From positions 6,510,001 through 6,574,000 of the forward strand of contig JARUPY010000387.1 of NCBI GenBank assembly GCA_029817715.1: 64,000 nt of DNA, given 5' to 3'. The DNA is from Melastoma dodecandrum. Lineage: Eukaryota > Streptophyta > Magnoliopsida > Myrtales > Melastomataceae. A program made the translations under genes and the position numbers. A model generated the notes under the pieces. That model had not been told where the DNA came from. It saw nothing but the letters and a program-made list of their open reading frames with translations, and did no database searches. Positions 1 to 11,235 of the stretch are shown piece after piece (position 1 is the stretch's first letter; every line of letters begins with the position of its first letter).

Positions 1-129
1 TAGCGAATCTTGTTGGGAAGGGTATTTTTGGGAGTTGCTGGATAATCATCAATTGCAGCTCGAATTCCAGAAAGGAGTGCTCAATTCGAAGGGAATAAAG
101 AAGTTGATGACGCTTCTATCGACCCTGAC

Positions 130-610
130 TTGAGTGACCCAGCTGTGGCTTCTCGAGCTTATATATGGGAAGACATCAAGAAGAAGATTTTCAAAACTCC
201 CTTTAGCCAGGGTCACACACTTATTGAGGAGTTGGAGAATATTCTAGATCTCATCAATGAAAGTGAGCATTTGGAATGGGCTCCTATCTATGCCTCGGTG
301 GAAGAATATATGCAAGGATCGACAAAATATTCAGATCTATTGCCCACCGTTGAAGGGACAATAACAGAAGAATAACTAGCCGCCGTTAAAACAATTGTCT
401 GACTGTATTGGGGCTAAAACGACCTTAGAGGATTCTCTAGACTGTTGCCATTGCTAAGAAGGCAGATGAGGACATATCAAGATTGAAAGGGCCATGTCTA
501 CTTTTAAGAATGCCTGGATAGTCCGTGATGAAGATCGTTTGTCCTTCAATGAACTTCGAGAGCAGCTGAAGAGAACTCGTTAAGAGATTGTCCAATTTAG
601 GCTCAGAATA
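130..610 (+). pseudogene. Antisense ORF remnant in the 3' region of the Tat element
   Basis: An open frame of 81 codons (130-375) runs opposite to the element. It is acidic and ends at a stop, after which recognisable frame pieces continue with stops and shifts to about 610. Some Tat-lineage elements carry an antisense ORF between integrase and the 3' LTR, with a long coiled-coil C-terminus; position and composition (ASVEEYMQGS, then Glu/Leu-rich text) fit that C-terminal part. The match is from memory of family style and is an inference. The N-terminal part would lie left of the window. Confidence 0.4.
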
Positions 611-724
611 GAACTTTCCTTTTTTGTAGGACTATCATTTCTTCGAATAAAAAGTCCTTTCTTTTCAAAGTCGTTCATCTCTTATACTCGTAGAACAACG
701 ACTTTAATATATTTTTTTTAAGCC

Positions 725-862
725 GTTCACAGTTTATACTCGTGCGGGCCAGGAGTATTACATTTTGTTTAGTCGTTCACAGTTTATACTCGTGCGGGCC
801 AGGAGTATTACATTTTGTTTAGCCGTTCACAGTTTATACTCGTGCGGGCCAAGAGTATTACA
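725..862. repeat. Three tandem copies of a ~50-bp unit
   Basis: The unit contains gccgttcacagtttatactc followed by gtgcgggccaggagtattac and repeats nearly exactly three times (from about 725, 775 and 825). A degenerate related piece at about 670-700 (gttcatctcttatactcgta) may be a fourth copy. It sits in the 3' untranslated part of the Tat element, downstream of the integrase stop. Confidence 0.85.
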
Positions 863-919
863 TGATGATTTTTTTTTATGTCGTGCAGTTTAAGCTCATG
901 CGACATGGAGCATTGCTCT

Positions 920-1213
920 TTAGGCGTAGTATCGCTTCAAAAACTTTCCATTGATTGGTCCGACACGCACTCCATCTTGATCAATTATCTTGTAGGCGCC
1001 CCCGGTGTAAGCTTGTTGGATGACGTATGGGCCATCCCACTTTGATGTGAATTTGCTTCCGGTCTTATGCGTGACGATTATGGGTCTTCGCACCGCCAAA
1101 ACAAGGTCACCTACTTGAAAGGAGCGAGGTCGTACTCTCTTGTTAAAAGACTTCGACATCCTTGCCTGATAGCATTCAATCCGTTGCTGGGCTTCAAGAC
1201 GTTTCTCATCCAA
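920..1213 (-). pseudogene. Integrase C-terminal segment of the Tat element
   Basis: 97 codons after the last in-frame stop of pol. It carries the run FQVGDLVLAVRR, then KWDGPYVI and GGAYKIIDQDG: the SH3-like GPY/F-type C-terminal module of Ty3/gypsy integrases, which binds DNA non-specifically. It is in the same frame as the integrase core, separated only by the stop codon at 1295-1297 and about 27 readable codons. The stop at 920-922 is the natural end of pol. Confidence 0.8.
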
Positions 1214-1294
1214 AGCTTCCAGTTCCTGTAAGCGTAGTCGCGCATTATCCTCTTGACAAAGTCCTTCTTGTATGGCTATTCTCAGCGACGGTAT

Positions 1295-1732
1295 TTATTG
1301 TTCAAGTGGAAGGACCGCTTCAACACCGTAGACCAATGAGTATGGCGTCATTTGAGTCGCAGTTCTGTACGTCGTACGATACGCCCATAAAGCTTCTCCG
1401 ACTCGTTCATTCCAATCTCTTCTAGCTTTATCGACCACCTTCTTTAGGAGATTGCACAGCGTCTTATTGAATGCTTGTTTGAAACCAAATTGCTCGCAAA
1501 ATTTATCCATGGCCTTATTAGAGAAATTCCGGCCATTATCAGTAATGATATAGCGAGGCACTCCATAACGAAAAATGATATTATTCTTGATGAAGGTGAT
1601 CACAGTCTCCTTCTTCACTTCCCGAAAGGATGCAGCTTCTGCCCATTTTGAGAAATAGTCCGTCGCTGCTAGGATATATGAATGGCCCCCTGACGATTTA
1701 GGAGTTATGGTCCTACAACATCTAACCCCCAA
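1295..1732 (-). pseudogene. Integrase catalytic core of the Tat element, catalytic Glu deleted
   Basis: The first two acidic residues of the DDE triad are visible (ATDYFSKW and ITDNGRNF). The segment where the third should stand is shortened: FGFKQ is joined directly to AFNKTL, an in-frame deletion that removes the usual Asn-Gly-x-x-Glu stretch. The protein would therefore lack the catalytic glutamate. The frame ends in a TAA at 1295-1297; readable integrase sequence continues beyond it. It joins the zinc-binding N-terminal part by a frame change near 1705-1732. Confidence 0.85.
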
Positions 1733-2943
1733 GCTTCAAATGGCCAAGATGCTACAGTTGGATGAAGTGGCTCGGGTGATTGATGAATGAAGTTAGCGTG
1801 AAACTGACAAGCTTGACACTTCTTTGCCATACAATCTTTTACCATTGTTGGCCAATAGTAGCCCATTCTCTTCAATTGGAAGTGAAGTTTAGGGCCTGAT
1901 TGATGAGCTCCACAAACTCCAGAATGCGCCTCTTCTACCGCTCTCAAGGCTTCCTTAACTCCAAGGCATCGCAAGAACACTCCTTCAAAGGATCGTCGGT
2001 AGAGAGTATTCTTAAAATATATGAATCGAGGCGCTCTTCTCCTCACATCCACTTTTTGGCACGGGTTGTTGGGAAGCTTTCCATGCTCGAGAAAGTCAAT
2101 GAGTGGTTGTCTCCAATCCTGGTCTTCTATATTAAAGACGGATACGAGATTACCTTCGTCCGTTTCCTTCTCATCATGAATTGGCGGAACCACCCATGCT
2201 TGACATAACCGGATGCCAACCTCCTTATCCACCAAAGTAAGTGCAGAAGCTAGAGATGCCACGGCATCGGCTTGTGCATTTTCCTTTCTCGGTATATGAC
2301 TTATTGTGATGTCTGGGAATCGCCCTGCGAGTTTAACCGCATAGTCATGATAAGGCAGAAGCTCTAGCTTACGAACCTCGTATGTGGATAAAAGTTGATT
2401 AATCACAAGCTTGGAGTCTCCATATACCATCAAACTATGTACTTTATTATCCATGGCCATTTCTAACACGAGTACGAGAGCTTGATACTCAGTCATATTG
2501 TTTGAGCATAACTGAGTGAGGGTATATGCATAAGGGATGATATCTCCATCGGACGTGACGAAGACAACTCCAGCTCCCGCGCCTCTTTGTGTTGCTGATC
2601 CGTCAAAGAACATTTTCCAGGGAGGGGGAACATCAACCAACATTACTTCCTCGTCGGGCAGTTCTTCCGATATTTTCCAACTATCTGGTATAGGATGGTC
2701 TGCCAAGAAGTCAGCTAAAGCTTGTCCCTTTATAGCCTTTTGAGGTACATACAGAATCTCGAACTCTTGGAGCATAAGTGCCCATTTTGCGAGACGACCA
2801 AATAAAACCGGCCTTGACATTATATACTTGAGAGGATCTGCCCGTGATATGAGACGAACAGAGTGTGCCTGCAAATAATGTCGCAGCTTTTGTATAGCAA
2901 ACATTAAAGCCAGACAGGTCTTCTCAATTGGAGAGTAATTCAA
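1705..2943 (-). pseudogene. RNase H, archaeal-type RNase H and integrase zinc-binding domain (Tat pol)
   Basis: 412 codons, three parts. Residues 1-90 are the C-terminal half of the normal Ty3/gypsy RNase H. Residues 108-235 are a second RNase H of archaeal type, with the catalytic acids apparently kept: Asp114 (FFDGSA), Glu152 (TEYQAL), Asp176 (YGDSKL) and Asp226 (QADAVA). Residues about 345-412 are the integrase HHCC zinc-binding domain (HSGVCGAH, then CMAKKCQAC) and the start of the core. The dual RNase H identifies the Tat lineage. The frame is continuous upstream with 3007-3207 except for one TAG at 3007-3009. Confidence 0.88.
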
Positions 2944-3006
2944 TTCCGCTCCGGTTAAAGTCCTGCTTAAATAGTATAAAGCATTCTCCTTTCCGTCACC
3001 ATTCTC

Positions 3007-3207
3007 TTAGGCTAATAAGACCCCCAATGAGGCTTCTTGTGCTGCTATATACAATATGAGTGATTTACCTTGGATTGGTGCACTTAAAACTGGCGGCCTT
3101 GATAAATATGCCTTTATACTATTAAAGGCATTCTTACATGTTTCATCCCATTCAAAAGGGGTATCTTTTTTCAGTAGCCGATGAAACGGTTGACATCGTC
3201 CAGCCAA
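3007..3207 (-). pseudogene. Reverse transcriptase connection / RNase H start (Tat pol)
   Basis: 66 codons with the conserved run FHRLLKKDTPFEWDETC, then RPPVLSAPIQGK and LILYIA, typical of the gypsy RT-RNase H junction. The Asp normally found in LYIDAS-like text is Ala here (YIAAQE), so the first RNase H appears to lack that catalytic residue. The segment is bounded by stop codons and belongs to the same pol frame as its neighbours. Confidence 0.8.
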
Positions 3208-3285
3208 ATTCGATAAAAATCTTCGGATATATGCGAGTTTTCCCTGAATGCTTTTTAGCTAATGTATATTCCTCGGCTCTGGCAT

Positions 3286-4455
3286 CTATATAATCGCGTC
3301 TATCTTCGACTGGTCGACCTCTATGCCTCGGTGTCGAACGATGAAGCCAAGAAATTTACCTGAGGTGACCCCGAATGCACACTTCATGGGATTCATCTTC
3401 AGTTGATATTTTCGCAGTCTGTCAAATACTTTTCTCAAGTCATTAATATGATCATGCCTTCGTTTGGACTTGACAACCAAATCATCCATGCAACACTCTA
3501 CGTTTTTATGTAGCATATCATCGAAGATACGTTGCATTGCTCTTTGATAGGTTGCTCTTGCATTCTTCAACCCAAAAGGCATCACCTTATAACAGTAGAT
3601 TCCCTTCGGTGTACGAAAAGCTGTCATTTCTTCATCTTTTGGATCCATTCGAATTTGGTTATATCCTGACGATCCATCCATAAAACTGAGGGCTTCATAG
3701 CCAGTGGTAACATCTACCATTATCTCAGTGATCGGAAGAGGAAAATCATCCTTCGGACATGAATTGTTGAGGTCGCGGAAGTCAACACAAATGCAAAGTT
3801 GACCGTTCCTTTTCTTGACGGGTACAATATTTGCGATCCATGTTGGGTACTTCACTTCCCGAATGAATCCAGCTTCGATAAGTTTATTGACTTCAGCTTC
3901 TATCAGGGGAATCAATTCCGAACGAAAACGCCGTTGAGCTTGCTTTATGGGACGAACCCCATGCTTCACAGCTAACTTGTGAACTGCAATTTTTGGGTCA
4001 AGACCGGGCATTTCTTTGTAGCTCCATGCGAAGATGTCTTTGTATTCCTTCAACAACTGAATATATAATTCCTCTTCTCCAGGGCTTAAACTTGCACTGA
4101 GGAAAGTGGGACGATGATTCCCTTCTTCTCCAAGGTCAACTTCCTTCAATTCATCGACAGTGGACTTCTTCCCATCCTCTAATACTTCAGGGGCATCTTC
4201 TGCATCATCTTCTTTGTGAGATGCGTCTTCATCGGTCGCTGACGTTGTAACATGATAAGAAGCGACATCATCTTCAACATTATCTTGAGATAACTCCTCA
4301 TTGCCATTTGTAGTTATCCATGTCTTCGTGGTCATTTTTAACACTTCTCCAGTGGTCACCTCCACAACAGTTCGACACTTCATCCGGGAAGGAATTTTAC
4401 TGCGGAGATCATTTGTGTCTTCAATTGTGATTGGGATGTCTTTCCTCTTGTCCAC
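3286..4455 (-). pseudogene. Reverse transcriptase of the Tat element
   Basis: 389 codons. Residues 1-125 are an acidic linker; RT fingers and palm follow (KRNGQLCICVDFRDLN, LSFMDGSSGYNQI, VMPFGLKNA). The catalytic box, normally Tyr-x-Asp-Asp, reads CCMDD at residues 321-325, so the tyrosine is replaced by cysteine while both aspartates remain. The frame ends at 3286 in the thumb (GIEVDQSKIDAII), followed by a shift or stop before the RNase H segment. RT would copy element RNA into DNA; this copy looks inactive as an uninterrupted polyprotein. Confidence 0.9.
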
Positions 4456-4530
4456 CCTCTTTCACACCATTCGACTTCTTGGAGTGTCGCCTAACCTTAG
4501 TCGTGCAGGTCTCCTAGCATCAGTCCTTTC

Positions 4531-6546
4531 TTATGGGGCACCAAGTCTATCAAATACCGACCTTCGCTCAGACGGGGCTCCAAGTCGATCAAATACCGAA
4601 GTTCTAGTCGATTCGGCTGTTGTTTTATCATCAGCTTCAATGTATTGAGTTGAAGCCTTCTTCACCTCTTTGACAGGCTTATGAGTATCATACCCAAGAC
4701 CGAGTTTTGACTTTTGAGTATCACCTCCTGGATTGGCCTCTTTTGAAGCAGCCCCAAGCGCCTTTAAGTCTTCTGTGTAGCCGGCCGCAGAGATTAACCT
4801 GAATGCATTTGGATCAAATTCGTTGGTGCGCTTGTCAGACAATGAATATGGATAGATGATTGCCCCCTGTTTAGGCCGGATAAAACCTTTTAAAGGCGTA
4901 CTCGTTTGAGCGATTGTCGTCATTTTCGTCACTGGCCAGTTGAGTTCCTTTGACACCACTATTTCTTCAGCGTGGCTACTCACGAAAGATGGTTCCCCGG
5001 CTTTTCGGAAGGCTCTTGGAATATAGCGCAGGATTGGAACATTCTGTTTAGGCTTATCATCTGTCCTTTCATTTTCAACTGCCGGATTAACTGGAAGTGC
5101 CTCTTGTTGAATAGGTGAAACTTCTATGTTCGATTTCTTCGTGATATCCTTCACAACCGGTGCATGCTTCGAGACTTTTTCTTCAGTATCGATACCCTTA
5201 TTAAAGTAAAATTTGGCATCGGCGAAGTATGACTCCGCTTCCGTAAAGGGTTTCGCATCTGCCCATACTGTGTGGGTTACCCCATCCTTCACAAATTTAA
5301 AGCATTGATGGAGTGTGGATGCAACAACTCCGTATTCATGCAGCCATGGTCGACCCAACAACATATTATAGGTGGTGTTGGAATCAATGACGTAAAACGT
5401 CGCTCCAGCTTCCATATCTCCTATAGTGAGGGTGAGACAGATCTTCCCAATGGCTCGTTCTCCCCCCTGGTTGAATCCTTGGATTATCAGCCGGCTACTT
5501 GATAAATCGTCAACCCCTAGCCCAATCTCCTTCAGGGATTTTAGTGACAAGATATTGACTGTTGAACCTGGGTCGACCAATATGCGATTGACCTTCGTAC
5601 CATAAGCATATCCTAATACAAATAGCGGTCGATTGTGAGATATGTGTTTTATAAGGAGATCTTCATCAAAAAATGTAATTGTTGCGCCATCTTCTCGTGA
5701 TTTCACAACATTCATCACTGTGGGATCTTCCGGTGTGTCAACCTTCGCGACCACCACTTCTTTGTCTGCATCAATGTGGTGACAGCTCCTAGGCAAATCT
5801 GCAAGTTTTCGAAAACATTTCGGAAAGAAATCCCATAACATAGCCGGGGTTGGCTTCTTCACGGACAGGATATCTAACGAACTCTCTTCTTTCACTATCT
5901 TCCTGGAATCCTTTTTTATTGGTGACCTCCTCGCAATCTTTGCTCGCATAGGAGGTGTTTTCTTAACAGGCTTAGAAGACTTCTTCCGGTTCCTTTTGTG
6001 AGTCACCAAAGTCCAGCCTTCTTCGGTTGATACTTCTTTGGAGCTAACCACACAACTTGACACTTTGGTCATATATTGTTGCATTATCTCCAGACTTGGT
6101 AGACCAATTATCTCAGCAGGATCGATAGTCCCAAATATGATGTTTGGAGTATCATTGTTTGCAACACTGATCATATTTGAAGGTGCAATATAGGCTCCTA
6201 AATCGATCTTGTTGTCACGCACAAGCTCCATGACCTTTTCCTTGAAGAGGAAACATCTCTCAATTGGATGGCCTAAAACACGATGGTACTTGCAGAAGTT
6301 GGGATTGTCAGCTAGATTCACTTGGTTCGGTCGCTTTGATGGCGGAAGCTCGATCATTTTAGAAGACAACAAATAGTCAAATATTTCTGCAACATCTTCA
6401 TCGGGAAAAGGATATTTCTTATTTTGCCTTTCCTCAAGAGTTGGGCGTTGCCTCTCCATTTTGGGTGCTTCTACAGGTGATTGTCCATTTGCTGAGACTT
6501 TTCCTTTTGCAATTGGCACTTTGACAGGAGCAGCATCTATAGTCAT
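4531..6546 (-). pseudogene. Gag C-terminus, zinc knuckle and aspartic protease (Tat)
   Basis: 671 codons. A zinc-knuckle variant lies at residues 85-98 (Cys85, His88, His93, Cys98 in CKYHRVLGHPIERC), a form used by Tat-type gags. A Lys/Arg-rich linker follows (185-215). The retropepsin-like protease spans about 300-430 with the active-site box DPGST at 325-329 and the later LLGRPWLHEYG. The rest is a long linker towards RT. It continues from gag in the same reading direction after the stop near 6588. Confidence 0.85.
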
Positions 6547-6588
6547 TACCTGCTTCTTCGTATCCTTGAAAGCAGGCTTGCCCCCAAT

Positions 6589-6936
6589 TCAGTTTCCTGG
6601 TCTTCCTGTCCCTCGTGGTAGCTCAGGTATTGGGATGTTACTTACGTTGGTCCCAACAAAGCTCAACTCCATGTCATGAGCCTTTGTTGCCAACTCCTCG
6701 AACGATCGTGGTTTGAGCCCTTGCAGAATGTATCGAATCCTCCAGAGCATGCCTTGAATGCACATGTCGATAGACGTTTCCTCTGATAGACGATCCCTAC
6801 AGTTCAAGCTCAGATTTCTCCATCGTTGGATATAGTCGACGACGGGTTCTTCCTCCCATTGGCGAGTATTAGTTAGCTCAATCATGCTCACCACACGCCG
6901 TGTGCTGTAGAAACAATTCAGAAACTCTCTTTCCAA
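6589..6936 (-). pseudogene. Gag capsid C-terminal segment (Tat)
   Basis: 115 codons carrying the retrotransposon gag core: [14 protein letters not shown], then [19 protein letters not shown] and a run of helices ending in [12 protein letters not shown]. This is the part of the capsid that pairs subunits in the virus-like particle. It follows the 6979-8190 gag piece after a single stop codon at 6979-6981 and a short readable linker, and it ends in another stop before the zinc-knuckle/protease frame. Confidence 0.82.
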
Positions 6937-6978
6937 TTGTTCCCAACTATCAATAGTGCCTGGCTTGAGGTCAATGTA

Positions 6979-8190
6979 CTAGTTAAAAGCGTTTCCCTTC
7001 AGAGAGCGAACAAACTGCTTAACCATCCAATCTCCATCCGTGCCTGCATTGTTGCAAGTTCCAACGAAATGGGCCACATGTTGACGTGGATTACCCTTCC
7101 CGTCGAACTGTTGGAAGTATGGAGGCTGATATCCCACAGGCATCTTGAGGCCTTCAATTCTCCGACTGTAAGGCTTATAATATGCCGAAGATGATGATGA
7201 TTTTCCCTCAAGCTCGCTCTTCACCATTTCTTTTATTAATTCCAGCATTGCTTTCGCTGGAATAGGATCTTCAGCAATGGGCATCTGTTTTATCGAATCA
7301 TCAACATTTATGACCGCTTTTCCTTTATCAACTTGGGTGCGCGAACTCTCCTCCATAGACGTTTTCTCAGTGTCTTTACTCTCCAGCCTTTTGACAATGT
7401 AGTCCATTTGCTGCTCTCTTTCTTTCATGAAGAGCATCATAGCATCCACAGTTTTTGTGAGAGCGGCGACCTGATCTTCAAGTGAAGGAGTATCTGCCAT
7501 CATCACTGGCATGACTTCGAAGCCTTTAGTTGAATCCTCTTCTGGGGAAGAATCCAACGGAGAGTCACTTGACGAGATATTTTCAAAATTTATCTGCGGC
7601 ATAGGAGACACTAGAACCTTGTTGAAGGGGCTGTCACCGGCAGTTGGCTGAGATGACTTAGGGGAAATTACTCTAAGCATTCCCTCTATTTCCTCAGTCT
7701 GTTTGCAAGTTTTGGCCACAGATTGGGCATACGTCCACTTTGGAGAGCTTCCCTGGTTAAGAACATCCTTGTAAGATGGGGAAGCTTTGGGAGAGATGGA
7801 CCTGAGCATTTCTTTTATCTCCTCAGCCTGTTTGCCTGTTTTGGCCCTTGATTCAGCAAAGCTCCATTTTGGAGTGCAGTCTGATGGAGAATCCTCAAGA
7901 GGATAGACACTTGATGAGTTGTTGCAGAAACTACCCAAATGAGTTGGTGATATGGAACTCTTGCTGAGAATGCTTCTTTCAGTAACCTCCTTGTATGATG
8001 GAGGTGACTTTGGAGAGATGGATCTTAGAATGTCTTCCGTCTCCTTATATATGTCAGAAATCGATCTGGTTTTGGTGAAGTTCCTGGAACCAGGCGATGA
8101 AAAGCTTTCAGACGACTGAGAGGGAAAACCAACTAGCTGATTATTCACAGCATCGATGGAGTTCTTCAGCATGATCATCTTTGAAGCCAT
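6979..8190 (-). pseudogene. Gag N-terminal part (Tat) with internal repeats
   Basis: The frame is open from 8334, but the likely start is the Met at 8190 (MASKMIMLKNSIDAV), because the preceding 48 codons lie in the untranslated leader. Residues about 35-180 hold imperfect repeats built around ISPK-x-x-PSYK-x-V. A coiled-coil follows (LEDQVAALTKTVDAMMLFMK), then the start of the capsid (MPVGYQPPYFQQFDGKGNPRQHV). The frame stops at 6979-6981 after GNAFN, in the middle of the capsid fold, so this copy cannot make full gag. Confidence 0.82.
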
Positions 8191-8225
8191 CTGGATACTT
8201 AGACGTAAAGAGATGAGAGGTAGAG

Positions 8226-8252
8226 TTTGTCCCACTGGGCGTGCCGGAAATT
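8226..8252 (-). other. Putative primer-binding-site region of the Tat element
   Basis: On the minus strand the LTR-like end ...GTCAACA is followed by aaattt and then ccggcacgcccagtgggac. That string closely resembles the TGGCACGCCCAGTGGGAC motif found just inside the 5' LTR of many plant Tat-type elements, with the first base of TGG changed to C. I have not matched it to a specific tRNA. Confidence 0.5.
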
Positions 8253-9500
8253 TGTTGACGTAAAAATATCTCACGGTCCGTATATAAACCGGAAGCAACG
8301 TACAAATTGTCGTATTGAGAAATAGCAGGTTCAATCTCTAGTCACGGACAAAGCACGTGAGTCCTCTGATTCTATATTCGTAAGATATCTGCTGGAGCTT
8401 CAGGAATGTATGTTGATGAAGATGCTGGAACTACAGAACTTGATCCGGCGGGTCTTCAGGAGTGGCGAAGATCACCAGGGCTTTATAAGCTTGATCTGGA
8501 AAGTCTTCAGGAGATGACGAAGAACAGCAGGCTGCTGAAGCTTGATCTCGATCTTCAGGCTTGATCTCGATCTTTAGGCTTGATCTCGATCTTCAGACTT
8601 GATCTTGAACCTTGATCTTTGCAACACTGTGTCGATCGGGTGAGGAAAAGATGCTCGAGAACTTCGCTATCGAAGGAGCCCCTCACTCTTCAAGTCGTCG
8701 AGGCCTGTGGATTTGATCCAACAGAACTTGAGGGAGATATTGTCGATAGAGGAATATAGCCGCCGTCGAAGAATATAATATCCGAAAATATCGCTCGGAA
8801 AAATATTGTTGTGCGTAGAATATAACCGCTGGACAAATATAACTCCAAGGATAATATAACGCCACGAGAATCTCGTCGTCCTACTATGGGACCTTCAGAG
8901 ATAAACCTGCAGAGGAGCATTCGGAGATAAACCCGCTATGAGGCCTTCGAATATGTACCCGCAGAGGGGCCTTCGGAGATATACCCGCAAGAGGGGCCTT
9001 CGGAGATATACCCGCAAGAGGGGCCTTCGGAGAACCCGCTAGAGGGGCCTTCGGAGAACCCGCTAGAGGGCCTTCGCCGCGCCGCACCCGCAGAAGGGTC
9101 TTCGCCGCGCCGCTCCACCCACTGAGGGGTCTTCAAAAAATAACTAGAATCTCTTTATAACCCAATGGGGCTTAAGAGAATAAGAGAAATGAGAGAATTT
9201 TTTGTGTGTCCCAAATAAGGGGGGGACTCCCTTTATATAGGAATTGAGAAGTCCTTAGATAGTGTTTCTTTCCGATGTGGGACAAGTGCATGTGGGCTTA
9301 AGGTTATACTGGGCCGACATTTGGATTGGGCGGAAGTATGAATGGGCCAATATATGGGCTAGGCCCAGTTCATTTTATAATTGGGTTAGGCTTATTGGGC
9401 TAGCATATGGGCTGAACCACAATTTTAAAACCCAATAATAAATGGGTTGGGCTTGATCTTTTTTTTTTTTTATAATCTCATGCCCGTATATTATATTTAC
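8253..9500 (-). repeat. 5' LTR of the Tat element (outer edge approximate)
   Basis: The inner edge is set by TGTTGACG at 8253 next to the primer-binding region. A TATA box lies at about 9230-9237 on the minus strand (CCTATATAAAGG). It holds two blocks of tandem repeats (8540-8600 and 8886-9133) and several TGGGCT/GGCCCA stretches at 9290-9450. No partner LTR exists in the window, so the outer edge is a guess from composition. Confidence 0.55.
8886..9133. repeat. Degenerate tandem repeats inside the Tat LTR
   Basis: About nine imperfect units based on gggccttcggagatataccc and cgcaaga. Some are shortened to ggggccttcggagaacccgc with taga, and two late units carry a gccgcgccgc insert (about 9067-9115). 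Short minus-strand frames seen here are by-products of the repeat. Confidence 0.8.
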
Positions 9501-11029
9501 ACTAAGATATAAGTGCAAAATATTTCATATCGTGATGTCTTATAATAAAAAGACAATCAATCATATTCGGCAAATATAATATATGGTTTAGGCCGAATGA
9601 CATTATTTTGACATCAATAAAATTTCAATGTTTACAGCCGTACGTATATGTAACAGCGGACGTCGGTCTGATGCATCTTGGGTCATATCCTAGTAAGTTT
9701 GAACCGGACTGTTGGGTCATATCCCGGGTCACAACCGATGGGATGTTGATAACACCTTTTTGGGGAATATATAATATTGACACCCACTCACACCCTTGAA
9801 TTATTGTTGGCATGCAACGAATTGGAAGGGGATTTCATTTTTCCCCTTTAATGTAGGCAGGAATATTGGCAAACTCCTTATTCCAAGGGAAAGTTGGTGC
9901 ATAGAAGCTCATTCTGTGTTTGAGAGGAGCCAATGTATAAACGTCATTGTAACTTCAAATCATCAAGAACTAACATGCGTTCTTTATTTATATACTCCAT
10001 AAAGAAATATTAATGTAATCATTTACTTTTTTTTTGTTTTACTTTTTCCTTCATTTGGGAAAGCTTTAGAATCATAGAACTATATTTAGGTTGGCTGTTG
10101 TTAGAAATCTGGTTTATGTAATTGTGTGTTTTCGGTACTGCTGAAAATTATAATTAGTGATTATTGAGAATACCGAAGTAAAAGTGATTATTGAACGTTC
10201 TTGTCAAAATTTGGTAAAAATTATGGAAAACAAGTATTCCGTAGAAAATGTTCCCTTAATTCTTAATAATTTATTTATCTAGGAAAAATTATATGAAATT
10301 ATCGTAAAATTAATTTATATATGTAATTAAATAAAAATATTGTAAGCCATCTACTGAAAAATTATTACATGTTAAAATATTTGACAAACAAATACAATAA
10401 TCAATATAAATATTCAAGAAGGTGGTCCTCGTGAATAAGGAATAAAGAAAGACACAAATTCTTTGTGACAATGAATACCGACATGGATTTGCAGAAAGCC
10501 CCAATAGAAAACAACTAGACATAGAAAACAACTAGACTAAGAGTTGTGGCAACCCAATTTTTGTTTGAACAATGATTGCTTTCCCTATTTACCATATGTT
10601 AAAAGGCTATTTATACGAGAATTCTAATCAGCTGCCTCAGATTCCACGATTATTTTTATGTTGAGTGCCTTCAATCACGTCATTTTCTAACCTTACTAGG
10701 CCGTACCTTTTTCTTCGTTGTCACGTTAAATTCCAACTAACATCTTAAACTTGTGACGTATGTCCACTGTTAGTTCTCATGTCCTTTGTCCAGATATGTT
10801 GGAAACTGTTTTTCTCTTTCGAGGGAATAACGATGTATCAGTGATACCTAAAATTGTACTTCCCCAACTTACAAATTCTTTATATCAGATTATTTTGGGC
10901 CGTTGATTGTGATTTGAGTAGAGCACAATCGACGAATATAATATTACTGTAAAAATCTCATCATCAATTGACAAAACCTGATTTAGTCGACTAAGAAAGT
11001 CTAAGTCTATCGTTGGATGATTTCCCAGA
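9501..11029. other. No gene recognised
   Basis: AT-rich sequence with scattered short frames of at most 73 codons and no recognisable domain, RNA gene or repeat. Part of 9500-9780 may still belong to the Tat LTR. Confidence 0.6.
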
Positions 11030-11235
11030 GAATCTAATCAGTCGATGGAGGATTCGGTGGAGGATTCCCCATCCATTGAGAAAATTTGATTCGGTCTCGA
11101 TAGAGATTCTTTTGAAGATTCCCCCATGGAGAGAATCTAATTAGTCGAGGATTCCCATTGATAGAGAAAATTTGAATAGAGATTCTCCCCATCGATAGAG
11201 GATTCCCCCGATGGAGAAAATCTGATTTAGTCAAT
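11030..11235. repeat. Degenerate tandem repeat
   Basis: Five to six imperfect copies of a unit built from gaggattccc, then gatggagaaaatttga or close variants. Base changes and length changes between copies are large, so it looks old. Confidence 0.55.

Larger units (their letters stand above)
1..9500 (-). mobile_element. Ty3/gypsy retrotransposon, Tat lineage, 3' end outside the window
   Basis: A long minus-strand retroelement. Read on that strand, the order is 5' LTR (about 9500 to 8253), gag, protease, reverse transcriptase, RNase H, a second archaeal-type RNase H, integrase, then a 3' region with 50-bp repeats. The extra archaeal-type RNase H before an integrase is the hallmark of Tat/Ogre/Retand elements. 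Most coding pieces stay in one frame and are separated by single nonsense codons, so this is a decayed copy and not a set of separate genes. The 3' LTR is not in the window, so LTR divergence cannot be estimated. The right edge (about 9500, possibly up to about 9780) is uncertain because there is no second LTR to align. Confidence 0.88.

Noticed and set aside
725..862. Possible CRISPR-like array
   Set aside because: Three adjacent identical units without unique spacers, inside a plant retroelement; an ordinary tandem repeat.
8884..9136. Minus-strand frames with repeated AGSPKAPL / SSGFSEGP
   Set aside because: By-products of the LTR tandem repeat read in two frames.
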